Assembly: GCA_025403435.1 (NCBI GenBank)
Contig: CM046345.1
Span: 6,024,774-6,088,773 of the forward strand
Source: Artocarpus heterophyllus
Lineage: Eukaryota > Streptophyta > Magnoliopsida > Rosales > Moraceae
Reading direction: 5' to 3'
DNA: 64,000 bases
The notes under the pieces were generated by a model that was not told the origin of the DNA, did not search any database, and saw only the letters and a program-made list of their open reading frames with translations. The translations under genes and the position numbers were made by a program. Shown here piece by piece: positions 21,841 to 34,676 of the stretch; position 1 is the stretch's first letter, and each line of letters starts with the position of its first letter.

Positions 21841-24686
21841 ATGGCGTCAAGTTCAACTACCATCTCTCTTTCCTTAGCTAAAACAGCTTTAATCTCCCAC
21901 CAAAGAACAACTTCCATTGCCACCCTCAAACCCCATGAGAGGACCTTATTACCATCATCTTCACTTCTGGGAACAAGTATTGGCCTTGACAAAACTAGCC
22001 CAAGAACAAGACCAATTACAACAAGAAAAGGAAGAAAAAACTCTTGCCATGGAGTTACTTGTATGGTTTCTTCTTCTTCTCCTCCTCTTCCCTCGGCGCT
22101 TCTATTCGACTGCGACGGAGTGCTCGTCGACACCGAGAAAGATGGTCACCGCATTTCCTTCAATGACACCTTCAATGAGGCAAAAACAAAGCATTCTTTG
22201 CACTTTGTTTTGTCTTTCTAGAATGTGGTTTTTATTTTAAGTGGACAATTTGATTGGTTTTGAATTTTATGATGTGTAATTATTAATGTATTGATGAAAT
22301 AGTGGCAATAATCAATTATTGAATGCACAGAGAGAACTGGGTGTTACCTGGGATGTTGATTTGTATGGCGAGCTCCTCAAAATTGGAGGTGGGAAAGAGC
22401 GGTAATGTCTTGTTTTTTCCCATAATTACTATTTTACACCCTGCATTTTAAGCTTATCAAGAATGTATACTAGGCATTTTTTTATGTTCTCGACATTGTA
22501 CCTTTGAATTTTCGTATCAAATCTAGACCTTCTCCTGGTCAATTACCACCTAAACCTCGAATTTACAATTTAAAGATTGTTATTAATTACTCTTATTATT
22601 ATTATTATTATTTTGGTTCAATCTATACCTAAAAACTATCATTTCGGATGTTCTCAATATTGTACCTTTGAAATTTTATGTTAAATTTAGGCCTTCTCTA
22701 GGCCAATTATTAGCTTAGCTTTCACCACTTAAATGGCAACTTTGCCATTTCAAGATTATTATCAATTTTTATTTTTTTCTTTTATAAAAAATTTGTTCAT
22801 CAACTTGTTCATTCTATACCTCACAACAAGTAAAGTCGTCGCTTAAGTAGACAAAATTAGCACTTTGACAAAAAGATGGTCTATTCATGGTGTATATATA
22901 TATATATATATATATGTTTTTTATAAAACTTAAAATGCAGAGTAGAAAATAGTACATAACCCTTTATTCGACTGCTTTTAACTGGACATTGGGCCAAAAA
23001 CTAGAAAGTGTCCACTTTTGTTTATCTATATATTGCGTAAAATTTTGAAGTTGTTTAGTAATCAGTTGATTTTGGTTCCTTGCAGAATGACAGCCTACTT
23101 CAACAAGACAGGTTGGCCCGAAAATGCTCCGAAGGGCAATGAAGAGAGAAAGGAGTTCATAGCTTCACTTCACAAGAGAAAGACAGAGTTGTTCATGGCT
23201 CTAATTGAGAAAAAACTCCTGCCTCTTCGACCTGGAGTGGCTAAGTTTGTTCCTATCTGATCTTCCATTTGGCTTTCAATAATTGCTTGTCATATACAAT
23301 TCTCCTCTTGCTATTGAGAGTCACATATTGAAAGTAGTTAACAACAAAGTTTAGTCACATCTTAAATTATGAATGTGGAGTTTGTGAAATCAATTTGGTA
23401 AGTTCTTTTTATTAAATTATACAGGCTAATTGACCAAGCTTTGGCAGAAGGAGTCAAAGTTGCTGTCTGCAGCACTTCTAATGAGAAGGCGGTATGCTTA
23501 ATTTGTTTCAGAAACTGTTTTTTATTTTTGTAATTAATATGCTTTCACTGAGACTGGTTAACTCTATACAAAGTCTCTTGTTGAGTTTCTACTGGAAATC
23601 AACAGGGCTTTTGCGATCTTGTTGTGATTTAGCATATATTTTTTTACTATTAATCAGCTTATCAGTACTTCATAGGCTTCTTGTAATTTACTATGATCTG
23701 ATGTTGATTTAAGGTCTCTGCAATAGTAAGCTTCTTGTTGGGGCCTGAGAGGGCAGAGAAAATCAAGATATTTGCCGGAGATGTCGTTCCTCGCAAGAAG
23801 CCTGATCCAGTAAACATTCTATCCCTGCATATATATATTTTTTTTACTTAGTAAGGTGGTATATAGAAGAATTTTATGATATCACACGGTTCAGATTTGA
23901 GATTTCATCATGGAATGAGCTAAAAATTGTCTTTGCCTCGCTGTTAATTATTATTGCCTCATGTATACATCACGATGTGCTAAGTTTTATAGTATCAAAA
24001 AAAAGTGTTACATAATTTCTTTCCCATCTTCTTTCGGTCTCTTTAGCATACTAGTCCTCAACATGCTCTTTTCTTTGCGACAGGCCATTTACATACTTGC
24101 AGCCAACACCCTCGGTGTTGACCCTTCAAGGTATCGTATAATACTAGAACCTAGACTGTGTGAAAATGCTACAATGAAGTTGAATGGTCTACCTTTTGAA
24201 TGGTTTTTGTTCATGCTTTATCTTGTGCTTTGTAACACTTTGATAATTGACACTGCCATTGTTATAACCAAGGCAATATTTCGAGTTTAACGAAAAACGG
24301 TTTCGATTTTATTCTTCTTCATACAGATGTGTTGTGGTAGAGGACAGCGCCATAGGCCTTGCGGCTGCCAAAGCTGCCGGGATGACATGCATAGTGACTA
24401 AAAGCGGGTATATGTATTTCGTTTTCCGAGTGATCACATTCTGTTGTTATCTATCATACTTTGCATGGTGACATTATCTAATAAACTTTGATACCATCCT
24501 TTTCTTGTGCTCTTCCATTTGACCAATTTCACTATGATTCTTCATGCTTCTTTTTTTGGCAGATACACAGCAGATGAAGACTTTTTGAACGCCGATGCAG
24601 TTTTCGACTGCATTGGAGATCCTCCAGAGGAACGGTTTGACTTGGGATTTTGCAGAAGCCTTCTTGAGAAGCAGTATGTAAGCTAG
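21841..24686 (+). CDS. CBBY: CBBY, plastid HAD phosphatase (xylulose-1,5-bisphosphate phosphatase type)
   Basis: Eight exons give a 327-aa protein close to Arabidopsis CBBY (At3g48420), which degrades xylulose-1,5-bisphosphate, a Rubisco inhibitor, in the chloroplast stroma. Exons: 21841-22179, 22331-22401, 23086-23244, 23425-23491, 23714-23809, 24084-24130, 24327-24407, 24563-24686; their sum is a multiple of three. Residues 1 to about 75 form a Ser/Thr/Arg-rich transit peptide. HAD motif I is FDCDGVLVDTE with the nucleophile Asp90 and acid Asp92, motif II lies in VAVCSTSNE, the motif III Lys is in PRKKPDP (about 240), and motif IV is VVEDSAIGLAAAKAAGM. The first intron begins GC rather than GT (22180), a rare but accepted donor. 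ATG 21841 sits in an aaaaATGGC context and the upstream frame has no other ATG before it that fits the transit peptide. No damage is seen. Confidence 0.95.
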
Positions 24687-27600
24687 CCAATATGTTAGTT
24701 TAGTTTTCTCATTTTTTTCTTTTTGGTCCTTCTTAAGGTCTCTTTTAATGGAAATAATAATTCAGGGAAGTCTTATCTAGGTTCTTTAAATTCCCACGGT
24801 CTATTATTGTAATCTTGAACTGAAAATTATACCTTTTTTTTTTTTTTTTGCAAATTTTGCATAATATTAACTGTGGACATCATCCTTTACATATTAACTA
24901 TGTAACAACATTTTTCATCAAAAACCATGTGACAACATGCTTCAAATCTGTAATTTTCTATTTTACAATTTTATAGTCATAATTCTATTGTCGTTACTAT
25001 TTTTAAAAACCAATCAAAAAGGCTTTTCAGAAGTCCAGGCTCAAGTTTTCAAGGGGTAAAGGTTGGCGTATGTTAATTCTTGCATGTTTGGCCTTCACTT
25101 CCTCTGGACTTGGTGCAACAATAATTGGATTGGAATTTTATGTTTGGATAGTCTGCCAGTTTGAATTGAAAACACTTAGTAATTTAAATTTTCTACGAGA
25201 GAAATACTATAGTAAAACTGGTTTAAATTAAGAATTTTTTGGGTTTGAACGGGTGAATCAAACAATACAGAAGTCCAGTAGGGTACAGTCCTATGAGAAT
25301 GTACACATTCATCATTTTTTTGGTTAAAAACGAATGCTTTGGGTGGTTTTTATTTTTTATTTTTTATTTTGAAATGTTGGCTGGTTTTTATTATTTTCTA
25401 GTTTACAAATGTTTATTATAGGTAGATACATAATAACATATATAAATATATATATAAAGTATGTATAGATTACTATGTTGAACGATGTAGCTTTCAATCC
25501 TTGAAAAATTGTCATTTAACGGTGGTTTAAATTATGGAAATATAACGACACGTCGCTTCTCAATGGAACGTCGTTTTTAGACAAACTATTGCTGGTAAAT
25601 TGGTCGTTTTTCTTCGAACATCTCTAGAGAAATGTCGTTTATCCTGCAAACAAAGAACGCAAATGGAAATTTTTCCTCAAAAAAATTTTTCCCCTTAGCT
25701 GAATAAATCTTTTTCTTAAACTAAGATAAAATGTTGCTAGTTATTTTAATTATTATTGTTTTTCTTTAAGTCCTTTACGTTTTGGTTCCAGGAACATAAC
25801 CATTATGGTGCTCCTAAAGATACGACATGATGTCTGTTTCTTCAATAAACTACATGTCGCTTTATCTAAAAACGACAAGAAAATATTATCCTCAATGACA
25901 ACGAGCCTACGACATCTAGTTTACGATTGTTAGCAAAATGATATAATAATAATGAATGAAACTACAAATATATATATATATATCAAACAAAAACTCTAAC
26001 TTTAGTTGAGCAATACCAAGATAACGTTCCAAGTTTCATAGCAGATTCTTGTAAGTTTAAGAATAATTTTTTGATGCAGCTTTAGTTCTTTGATAACCTC
26101 ACCATTAATGATTTTCTTGTAGGCTGGTCTTTCCATCCATTTATGAGAGCTTTTGAGAATGTAATTAGAACTGTAAGTCAGAACTAAGACACTGGAGTAT
26201 GTGGAAGCTTTACGTTGCAGCATATTTTTGTTTTATATTATAATATGTGAGGATTTTACATTGTAGTAGTTAAACCTATTATGTTAGAGCATGGTTTCCA
26301 AATACTCTCTACGTTTTTTCTCCGAGTCAGCCCACACCTCATACTAAAAATTGAGCGTCATATCCACTATTTCGAGGACATTAATGCTTTAGATTAAATG
26401 TGCAGAGATATCAGCACATTGAAAACTTAGGCCTGAGTTCGATACACTATATTAGCTCACATTGTGGTATCGGGGAGAATTTAACTTTATTAGTTATTCT
26501 TATATTTTAGCATTGTTTTGTTATTAATGGTTTTTCGTTAATTGTCTGTTATGCCGTTTATTTTATTGATTTTTTTTTGCCTTTTTTAAGTGGGCTATCA
26601 ATAGTCTCATTTTATTGAGTATTAGATACAATTTTGAGTGATTTCTCTCCTTTTGAGAAATTTTTTTCTTGTAGGTTTTTTATGTGGATTTTGGAATTCT
26701 ATGATCGAATTCAACCAGTAAAAGAATACAATACAATACAATACAAGCTAATACAATGTGTGCAAAATGAGGCCTTAATGGATTCGCTTTTCAGTGTCTA
26801 TTTCCTCTTCTGATAACTCAACATCAATCTTACTAAGTTGCATTTAATATATATCAACGCAAAAAATAAAAAATTAATTACTCAAACTAAAAGAAAAAAG
26901 AAAAAAAAAGCAGAGATCTTAAGGAGAGGAATGAATAAACAGGAGACCGACCACCCAGTTACACATGTTACAATGCTCGATGTAGGAAACTTCTACCTCA
27001 ACCTGAGCCACTCCAAAACCCACAAAGAGATCAGCAAGATCAGTGTCCTTCTTACAGCTGTAACAAAATATTAGAACCCCTTAATGGTTGAAGAGGCATG
27101 GAGCTCGACTTGAAAGACGTTCCCTCACTTAGGGAGGGTAAGGTCACAGGTTCGAGTTCTCATGCTATTCTTGGGTGTCCAACCAAAATAGGGGTGCTCG
27201 TGGAAAGTGAATTTATGATAATTAATGAGATTAAATTTTTATTAAATTATATTTTCAATTATTGTTAAATTTTTTAGCTGTCCAAGGAGTTCGGTTTGCG
27301 ATGTGATTTGTATTGACAAACAAATGATATCTATGATATTATGTCGAATATCTTTTACCCACACCATGTGAAGGCGCACACACAATTCATTCACTGTTCT
27401 TTGGTTCCAATTATTGTGTAGACGGAGAGAGAAGACAAGGGGTGTTATATCGTGGATTGAAGGGTCTATTTTCCAAACTTTACCGAGTGTTTTTTTCCTT
27501 TTTTTTTGGTAGAAAAATCTTGTTGGACTTGAACTTTCTTGTAAGTTCATCTCATCAACCAGTTAGAAAGGAATATTAATTTAGACATTAAAAAAATTAA

Positions 27601-29869
27601 GTGTTTTAGAAAATAAAAGGTTCACTTTTAAAAGATGTCCTTTTTAACATAAAACGTCAAATGGTTTTCCATGAAAAGAAAACGACATATTGTTTTATTG
27701 AACCCATTTTACTTTTAGGGCTGTTTTCCAGACTTAACTACATCTCTCTCGAACCATTTGAGGCCCCTGGCATCTCTCTCTCTTCAAGGTTAGAGGCCAT
27801 CTTCAATTAACAAGAATACTGTTGCACTTATAGAGTTTGACATGATAGTTAGAACTATTGGCTAGAATTATAAACATTGTAGCATGTGAGAGTATTATAC
27901 TGTAGTGATTTTTTTTTTTATTTTTATTATAACATATGAGAGTGTTATACTGTTTTTAACTGAAAAATTAGTTAGTACCAATATTGGCATCGACACTCTG
28001 ACTGTTGTTGGTGGAGGACCACCAAGCAAGTCATAATTAATTGCAAGTTTGCAATCCAAAAATTGAAAACGTTCATAGATGAGGCCAAAATTTCTGCGGC
28101 ACACAAACTTCAAGAAACACAAGGGATTGTGCAGTAATATACAAGGATGACAAACTTCTTTTCGAGATGAGAAACTAGCTAAGCTAAACCTAAACATGAT
28201 CTGTGATCCTTCAAACTTGTGGTACATATCACTATATCTATGGTTTCAATTTCCAAAAAATAGCTCGAATGTCCTATCCTATCTCGAACTAAGAAAAGAG
28301 GCTAATCTCTCTCTCTCTCTCTCTCGCCCCTTGTTAAAGAATCATATGCTTTTCAAATTCTCAATCAAATAAGTTTTGAAAACAATCGTATTAGTCTTGC
28401 GTTTTTTTTTCCTTGCCAAGTGATTGGTAATTTTCTTTTTTCATCATCCAATACTTTAATGATATGTATGCACATTTTACAATTTTTGGACACTTTTTCA
28501 GGTTTTAATTTTTATTAGGTAGCTCAACATTCAATTCTGTCTCTCTCTTTTTTTTTGGGCATCCTCTAATGACTACTCTAAAATTTTGGAATGAATGACC
28601 TCAATATATATATATATATATATATGAATGTATTGTTATATACAACTCAAATTTATTTAATCTTCATATCCTATAATAATTAAAAAGTTTTATGCCTAGT
28701 CGCTAATTAAAGAATGAGTTTAGCATTTCTCGTCAGCGTATTACTCTCAAAATGTTACAAGCTGCAGGCATAAGAGAAAATCTACACCAATTAGTAAGAG
28801 AAAATTACACGATTTCCCAAGTTATTCACCCTTACTTGAAGATGATGACCCTACCATTTTTCTTATGCTTGCAGCTTATAAAACCAGATCAATGGACGAT
28901 AGAAACGTACGTATCGTTACCAATGCAAAATGAAGGAAAACAAACGAATAAATAAAGCATAAATCATGACAAATCTGCAGCTTTTTTTTTTTTTTTAATT
29001 CTCTCTCTCTCTCTCTCTCTCAAAATAGTTGTTTCCTTTTTTAATCTTTTATTTTTTTTCCTGAAATTTAGAGGCCACGTGTCATTCACATGCATTCCAC
29101 AGCTTCCCAATATAATAATAATAATAATAATAAAAAAACCATGCATGGTTGCAAAGCACATATATATAATACGACAACGTAATAGCATGTTCGTCCACTC
29201 TCGTTTGGAGTTTTTCTTGGAGCATCCAAGTAACCGCCATACACATCTCTGTGGATTATATAGCCGTTTCAGTTAAAACTTGGAAGTTTGCTTCTTGTCG
29301 TACGCTTATGCATGCAAAAAAAAAAAAAAAAAAAAGCTGAAAAATGCATCCTTCAACACGCCAAACGGCTAGTAGCTAGAACTAACGTGAATGAGATATG
29401 CACAAAAGACTTTCACAGAAAAATCACTCCTCTCTCACACAGTTTTATACTTGTTGGCGCTATCATGATCTTAAAAGAAGAGAAGATTTGATCTGGTTGA
29501 TATACACACACACACACACACAGAGACACTCACGCGACCTATAATACGATGTGCGTATGTGAAATATATAATACAATATTAAGATACAATATTAAGAAAA
29601 TTATAATATAATTTTTTTATAAAAAGTTAGAGGTTAAAAAACTATACATTTTCCTTCCTCATAAAATCCTTTACAAGTAATACGTATTTGTTTCCGTATA
29701 ATAATATTCATATAATCTTTGGCGTAACAAAATTTGATTAAATAAATATATATCCACAACCAGTCACGGACAAAGCTACATTAGGATGAGGGGAGATGGC
29801 CGCCCTTTGAGCCTAATGGCTCATTCTAATCTTTCTCCTCTAGAAAAATATTTTCACTAATTTCTTACT
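24687..29869. other. Intergenic region without a recognised gene
   Basis: AT-rich sequence with simple repeats: AT tracts near 25970 and 28606-28624, CT tracts near 28305-28325 and 28999-29020, AAT near 29110 and CA near 29505. ACGAC/GTCGT motifs in both directions at 25540-25930 and 27655-27690 look like remains of foldback elements. The 102- and 110-aa minus-strand frames at 27242-27550 and 27895-28227 match no family I know. Other short frames are not credible. Confidence 0.5.
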
Positions 29870-29874
29870 ATCCA

Positions 29875-32030
29875 TGTCATGCCCCGGGGTACGGGAGGTG
29901 ACGTGGCAAATTATTTAAGTTAATTAAAAGAGAATTTAATTAAAATCCAGAGTTTAAGGGGTTGAATTAAGTATAAAATGTGGGGTTCATTAAAACACTT
30001 TATAAAGAGTTCATATTCACTAAGCAATTTAAAACATTAAACGAATAATAATTAAACAATAAAGCCGCGAGTATGGGTCCCACAGACCCACAACTTGTGC
30101 GCACACACGGTACTGACTATATCATAAATACAATCACAGTCTAGGTACAAATAAAGTTAAGGTCTTACATGCCTTGATTAAATGATACAAAAGATAAATT
30201 AATTCTTCTATTGCTCCTGAGTCCTGTCCGAAGATTCCTCTCCAAACCTAAATAGAAAATCACCTAGAGGGGGAAATTTAAAACAAATAAAACGTGAGCG
30301 AAAGGCTCAGTAGGACTAAGTTTTATAAAATAATTTAATTTAAAGAAACATGACATTATTCAGGAGTTATTTAAAAGAAACTTTGAGTAAATAAATAAAT
30401 AAGCAAATTTAAGTAAAACCATCCTTACCTAGAACAGTTTACTTGGACAACCAGAAATATCATTTTCTTTTTCCTAGGCAAACCATAATAATATCACCAC
30501 CGTAGTGGCCCAGCTGGGTTTCGGGACCTGCCCCCAAGGTCGATCGCTACACGACCCGATCTTTGATATGGCATCATGCCTATATGTTTATTATCATTAT
30601 CGTTCAAACCCAATTACCGAGTGTTGCATTTACATTCATTTTGAAGTTCATTTCAGTTCACGGTATATTAAAATATAACCGATAAATTCATTTTTCAAAC
30701 AACCGTTGAAAACATTTTAATAGAAATCTTTTTCAAAGCCAAATCATTTCAAAACCAGGCTACCAAAGAAATGGGGTAGAAGTCCTACCTCGATACTCGT
30801 GCTAGTGCCCCACAGCGTAATCCCGGTCCGCTATACGTTAGCTCCGCGGAACCACGAACGATCCTAGATACAAACTAAGTCGATCAATATCTAGTTCGAG
30901 ACATTCTATGTTACTAAACCATTTCATGATGTCCTAGTGTGCCATTTGTACCTTTAAAATCATTCCATAAGGTTGGAATCTAAATTGGGGTTCAAAACAG
31001 TGAAAACGGGTGAAAAATCACAAAATTTTCCATGCCTCGGCCGGCCTGCCGAACTCCCTGCTTCGACCAGCCGAACTGTACAGTTCGGCCTGCCGAAAGC
31101 CAGGTCCGGTTGGCCGGTCATTTCCCCAGGTTCGGCCTACCGATCCCTATTCCGGCCTGCCAAACACGTGATCTGGCCTGCCGAACTGGGAAAACCCAAA
31201 AATCCAGCCACGGGTTTCTCGATCCCCAAAACACAAATCTTGATTTTAACTTGTTTTTCTTAAATCCCAGGCATAGAAAACAATCATAGTTGATAGAAAA
31301 ACATAACAGAATACATTTGGACTCATTTAAACAAGATTTAAACTCAAAAAACTCAAAATTCAAAAATGAGAAAATAGGGAGAAAAATGAAAAATCTTGAA
31401 TTCAATCCTTTTTTCTTCAATCTAAGCTTAGATTCGAGTTGTTCTAAGTTCATTTAACTCAAGTCCAAGGTTTTCTAAGCTTAAACAAACCTAAATTTCA
31501 AAAATGTAAAAAAATTTAAAAATTTTGAAAAAGTTTAGAAATTTCAAAACTAACCTCGAATCGAAGCTTCAATCCGCGTTCTCGGTTGCTAAATCACGTC
31601 CTCGAGCTTCCTCCTTGCTAACCCGAAGCTTGGATTCGAATTTGATTTCAAAAATATGAGAGAGAAGTAGAGAGAGAAGAGAGGAGCTGAGAGAGATCAA
31701 GAGAGAGAAAGAAGTGAGCAGAGTGAAGAGAGAGAGGGAGAGAAAGGAAATAAATAGAGGAAATTGGTGGGCGGTTTTACTGTGTGAAAACCATGTGCCG
31801 CCCACGGTTTTGTAAAACGGAGTATTTTTAACATTTTACAATTTTTTGTGTTTTAAAACTCAAAACATCATTTTAAAATAATAAGAAATCATTTGAATTC
31901 ATTAAATTAACAAAACAACCAAAATTTCAAAATCCAACCAAGTAATCAAATTAATGTTAAAACATCAATTATGGCACACTAATTCATCATTTATATTACA
32001 ATAACATTAAATAAGTTTCAGGGCGTTACA
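29875..32030 (-). repeat. 3' LTR of element B
   Basis: On the minus strand it runs TGTAACGCCC to GGGGCATGACA. It holds a degraded palindrome array at 31042-31183 (seven cores at mostly 20-22 bp spacing) and the GAGC/GCTC hairpin near 30296-30308. The tract ctctccacccct just to its right is the complement of the polypurine tract. Confidence 0.92.
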
Positions 32031-34676
32031 ACTCTCCACCCCTAAAGAAATTTCGCCCTCGAAATTTACATCTCATTTCAGAAACAAAACAAATGCAGAT
32101 ACAATTCCCGCATACTCGACTCTAGCTCCCAAGTGGCTTCATCAACCCCGTGATGTTGCCACATGACTTTTACTAACGGTATCTCACGATGACGCAAACT
32201 AATCACTTTTCGGTCGATAATCTGAATCGGCACTTCTTCGTACGTCGTATCTTCCTGAACCTGCACATCGCAAAATGAAACTATCTTACCCTGCTCAGGT
32301 GGACACTTCCTAAGCATCGACACATGAAACACGTCATGAACATGAGATAGTTTGGGCGGAAGATCAAGCTAATAAGCGACCACACCAACACGTTGAGTGA
32401 TCTCGAACGGCCCAATATACCTCGGCGCGAGCTTTCCACTCACTCCGAACTGCATAGTTCCCTTACGAGGCGATACCCTCAAGAGAATGAAATCTCCAAC
32501 CGCGAACTCTAAGGGTCTACGTCTCCTATCTGCGTAACTCTTCTGTCGACTCTGAGCTGCCCTCAATCGATCTCGAATCACCGCGACTTTCTCATTGCTA
32601 TCACGAATCTCATCTGGCCCAAGAATAACCCATCTTCCGGCTCGGCCCAACACACAGGTGACCGACACGGTCGCCCATACAACGCCTCAAACGGTGCCAT
32701 ACCAATACTCGCGGTGCCATACCAATACTCGCCTGATAGCTATTGTTATATGCGAACTCCGCCAGATGTAAACATTGATTTCAATTCCCGCCGAAGTCCA
32801 ACGCACAGGCACGCAACATATCCTCGAGAATCTGAATAACCCGCTCAGACTGCCCATCAGTCTGAGGATGAAACGCCATATTGAAGTTCAAGTCAGTACC
32901 TAAAGCCACCTGAAAACTCCTCCAGTACTTAGCATTAAACCTGGTGTCTCGATCATAGGTGATGGACAAAGGAACTCCATGCAACCTCACAATGTTCTGC
33001 AGATACAACTCCCCGAGAACCTTCCTCGAACACGTCGGCCTAAACGGAATGAAATGTGCCGATTTTGTCAACCTGTCGACCACGACCCAAACCGCATCAT
33101 GCTGCTGCTCCATCCTCGGCAAACCTATGAGAAAATCCATCATCACATGCTCCCATTTCCACCCTGGAATAGGAAGCGGCTGAAGCTGACCTGCAGGCTT
33201 CTGATGCTCGGCTTTCACCTGAAGACACGTCCAACACTTGGCCACGTACTCACGAACATCTTTCTTCATGCCTCTCCACCAATACTGCCTCTTCAAATCG
33301 CGATACATCTTTGTGCTCCCCGGATGAATAGCGAACTGAGACCTATGAGCTTCGTCTAAAACGGCTTTTGTCACCTCGATGATAGCTGGAACTGCAAGAC
33401 GCTCCTGAAAGTACAACGACCCATCTGCATGCACGCTCCATTCTTCAAACTTCTTCCCATTCTAAATCTGCGACCAAATTCCTTGCAAATGCCGATCCTG
33501 CCACTGACTTTGCTTCACCATCCGAACAAGAGCTGGGGTCGCTTCCACATGATATACCGAAACTTGATCATAGTCTTCATGATACAGTAGCCTAAACTCG
33601 CTCACTATCGCATCCCTGCTCCAGTCCTCAAAAGCCAAACAAGCGAGAATCCCTGAAGATTTCCTGCTAAGCGCGTCCGCGACCACATTAGCTTTCCCGG
33701 GATGATACTGCAACGCAAAATCATAATGCTCCATATACTCAATCCATCTACGCTGCCTCAAGTTAAGATCCCTCCGAGTGAACAAATATCTCAAACTCTT
33801 GTGATCGGAGAAGACCTGAAACGACGCTCCATACAAGTAACACCTCCAAATCTTCAGCACGTAAATCACCGCCGCGAGCTCCAAATCATGAGTAGGATAA
33901 TTCCGCTCGTGAGGTCGTAGCTATCTCGATCCGTACGCAACCACACGTCCATGTTGCATCAACACGCATCCAAGTCCGCGCCCTGAAGCATCCGCATAAA
34001 CCTCATACGGCTCGTCACTGCTAGGGATAACCAACACTAGAGCTGAAGTCAACCGGTTCTTTAATTCCTAAAAAGCAAGCTCGCAATCTTCACTCCACTC
34101 AAACCTGACATTTTTCTTGATCAATCTCATCAACGGAGCTGCAATCTTTGAAAAATCCTTTACAAATTTCCTGTAATATCCAGCAAGACCTAAGAAGCTG
34201 CGAATCTTCGCTACATTCCTTGGTCGTTCCCACTCCAATATAGCCTCAATCTTGGACGGATCCACAGAAATACCCTGCTTCGAGATGACATGACCCAGAA
34301 ACTTGACCTCAGTCAACCAAAACTCGCACTTTTCTCTCTTAGCATACAACTGGTGCTCCCGCAGAGTCTGAAGCACGATCCGAAGATGCTGCTCATGCTC
34401 CTCCCAAGTCTTAGAATACACAAGAATATCATCGATGAACACGATCACGAACTGATCCAAACACAGCCTAAATATCCTGTTCATCAAATCCATGAAAGCT
34501 GCCGGAGCATTCGTCAACCCAAACGACATAACCAGGAACTCAAAGTGCCCATACCGAGTCCTAAAAGTTGTCTTGGGAATATCCTCTTCCTTAATCCTGA
34601 GCTGATGATAACCCAACCACAAATCAATCTTTGAGAAGTACCGCGAACCTCCCAACTGATCAAACAACTCATCAAT

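Noticed and set aside
27082..27155. tRNA-like A and B boxes (ggttcgagttct)
   Set aside because: The arms do not fold into a cloverleaf; at most this is a tRNA-derived SINE fragment, and no tail or target duplication was found.
27242..28227. 102- and 110-aa minus-strand frames
   Set aside because: No family recognised, no splice or promoter support; treated as chance open frames.
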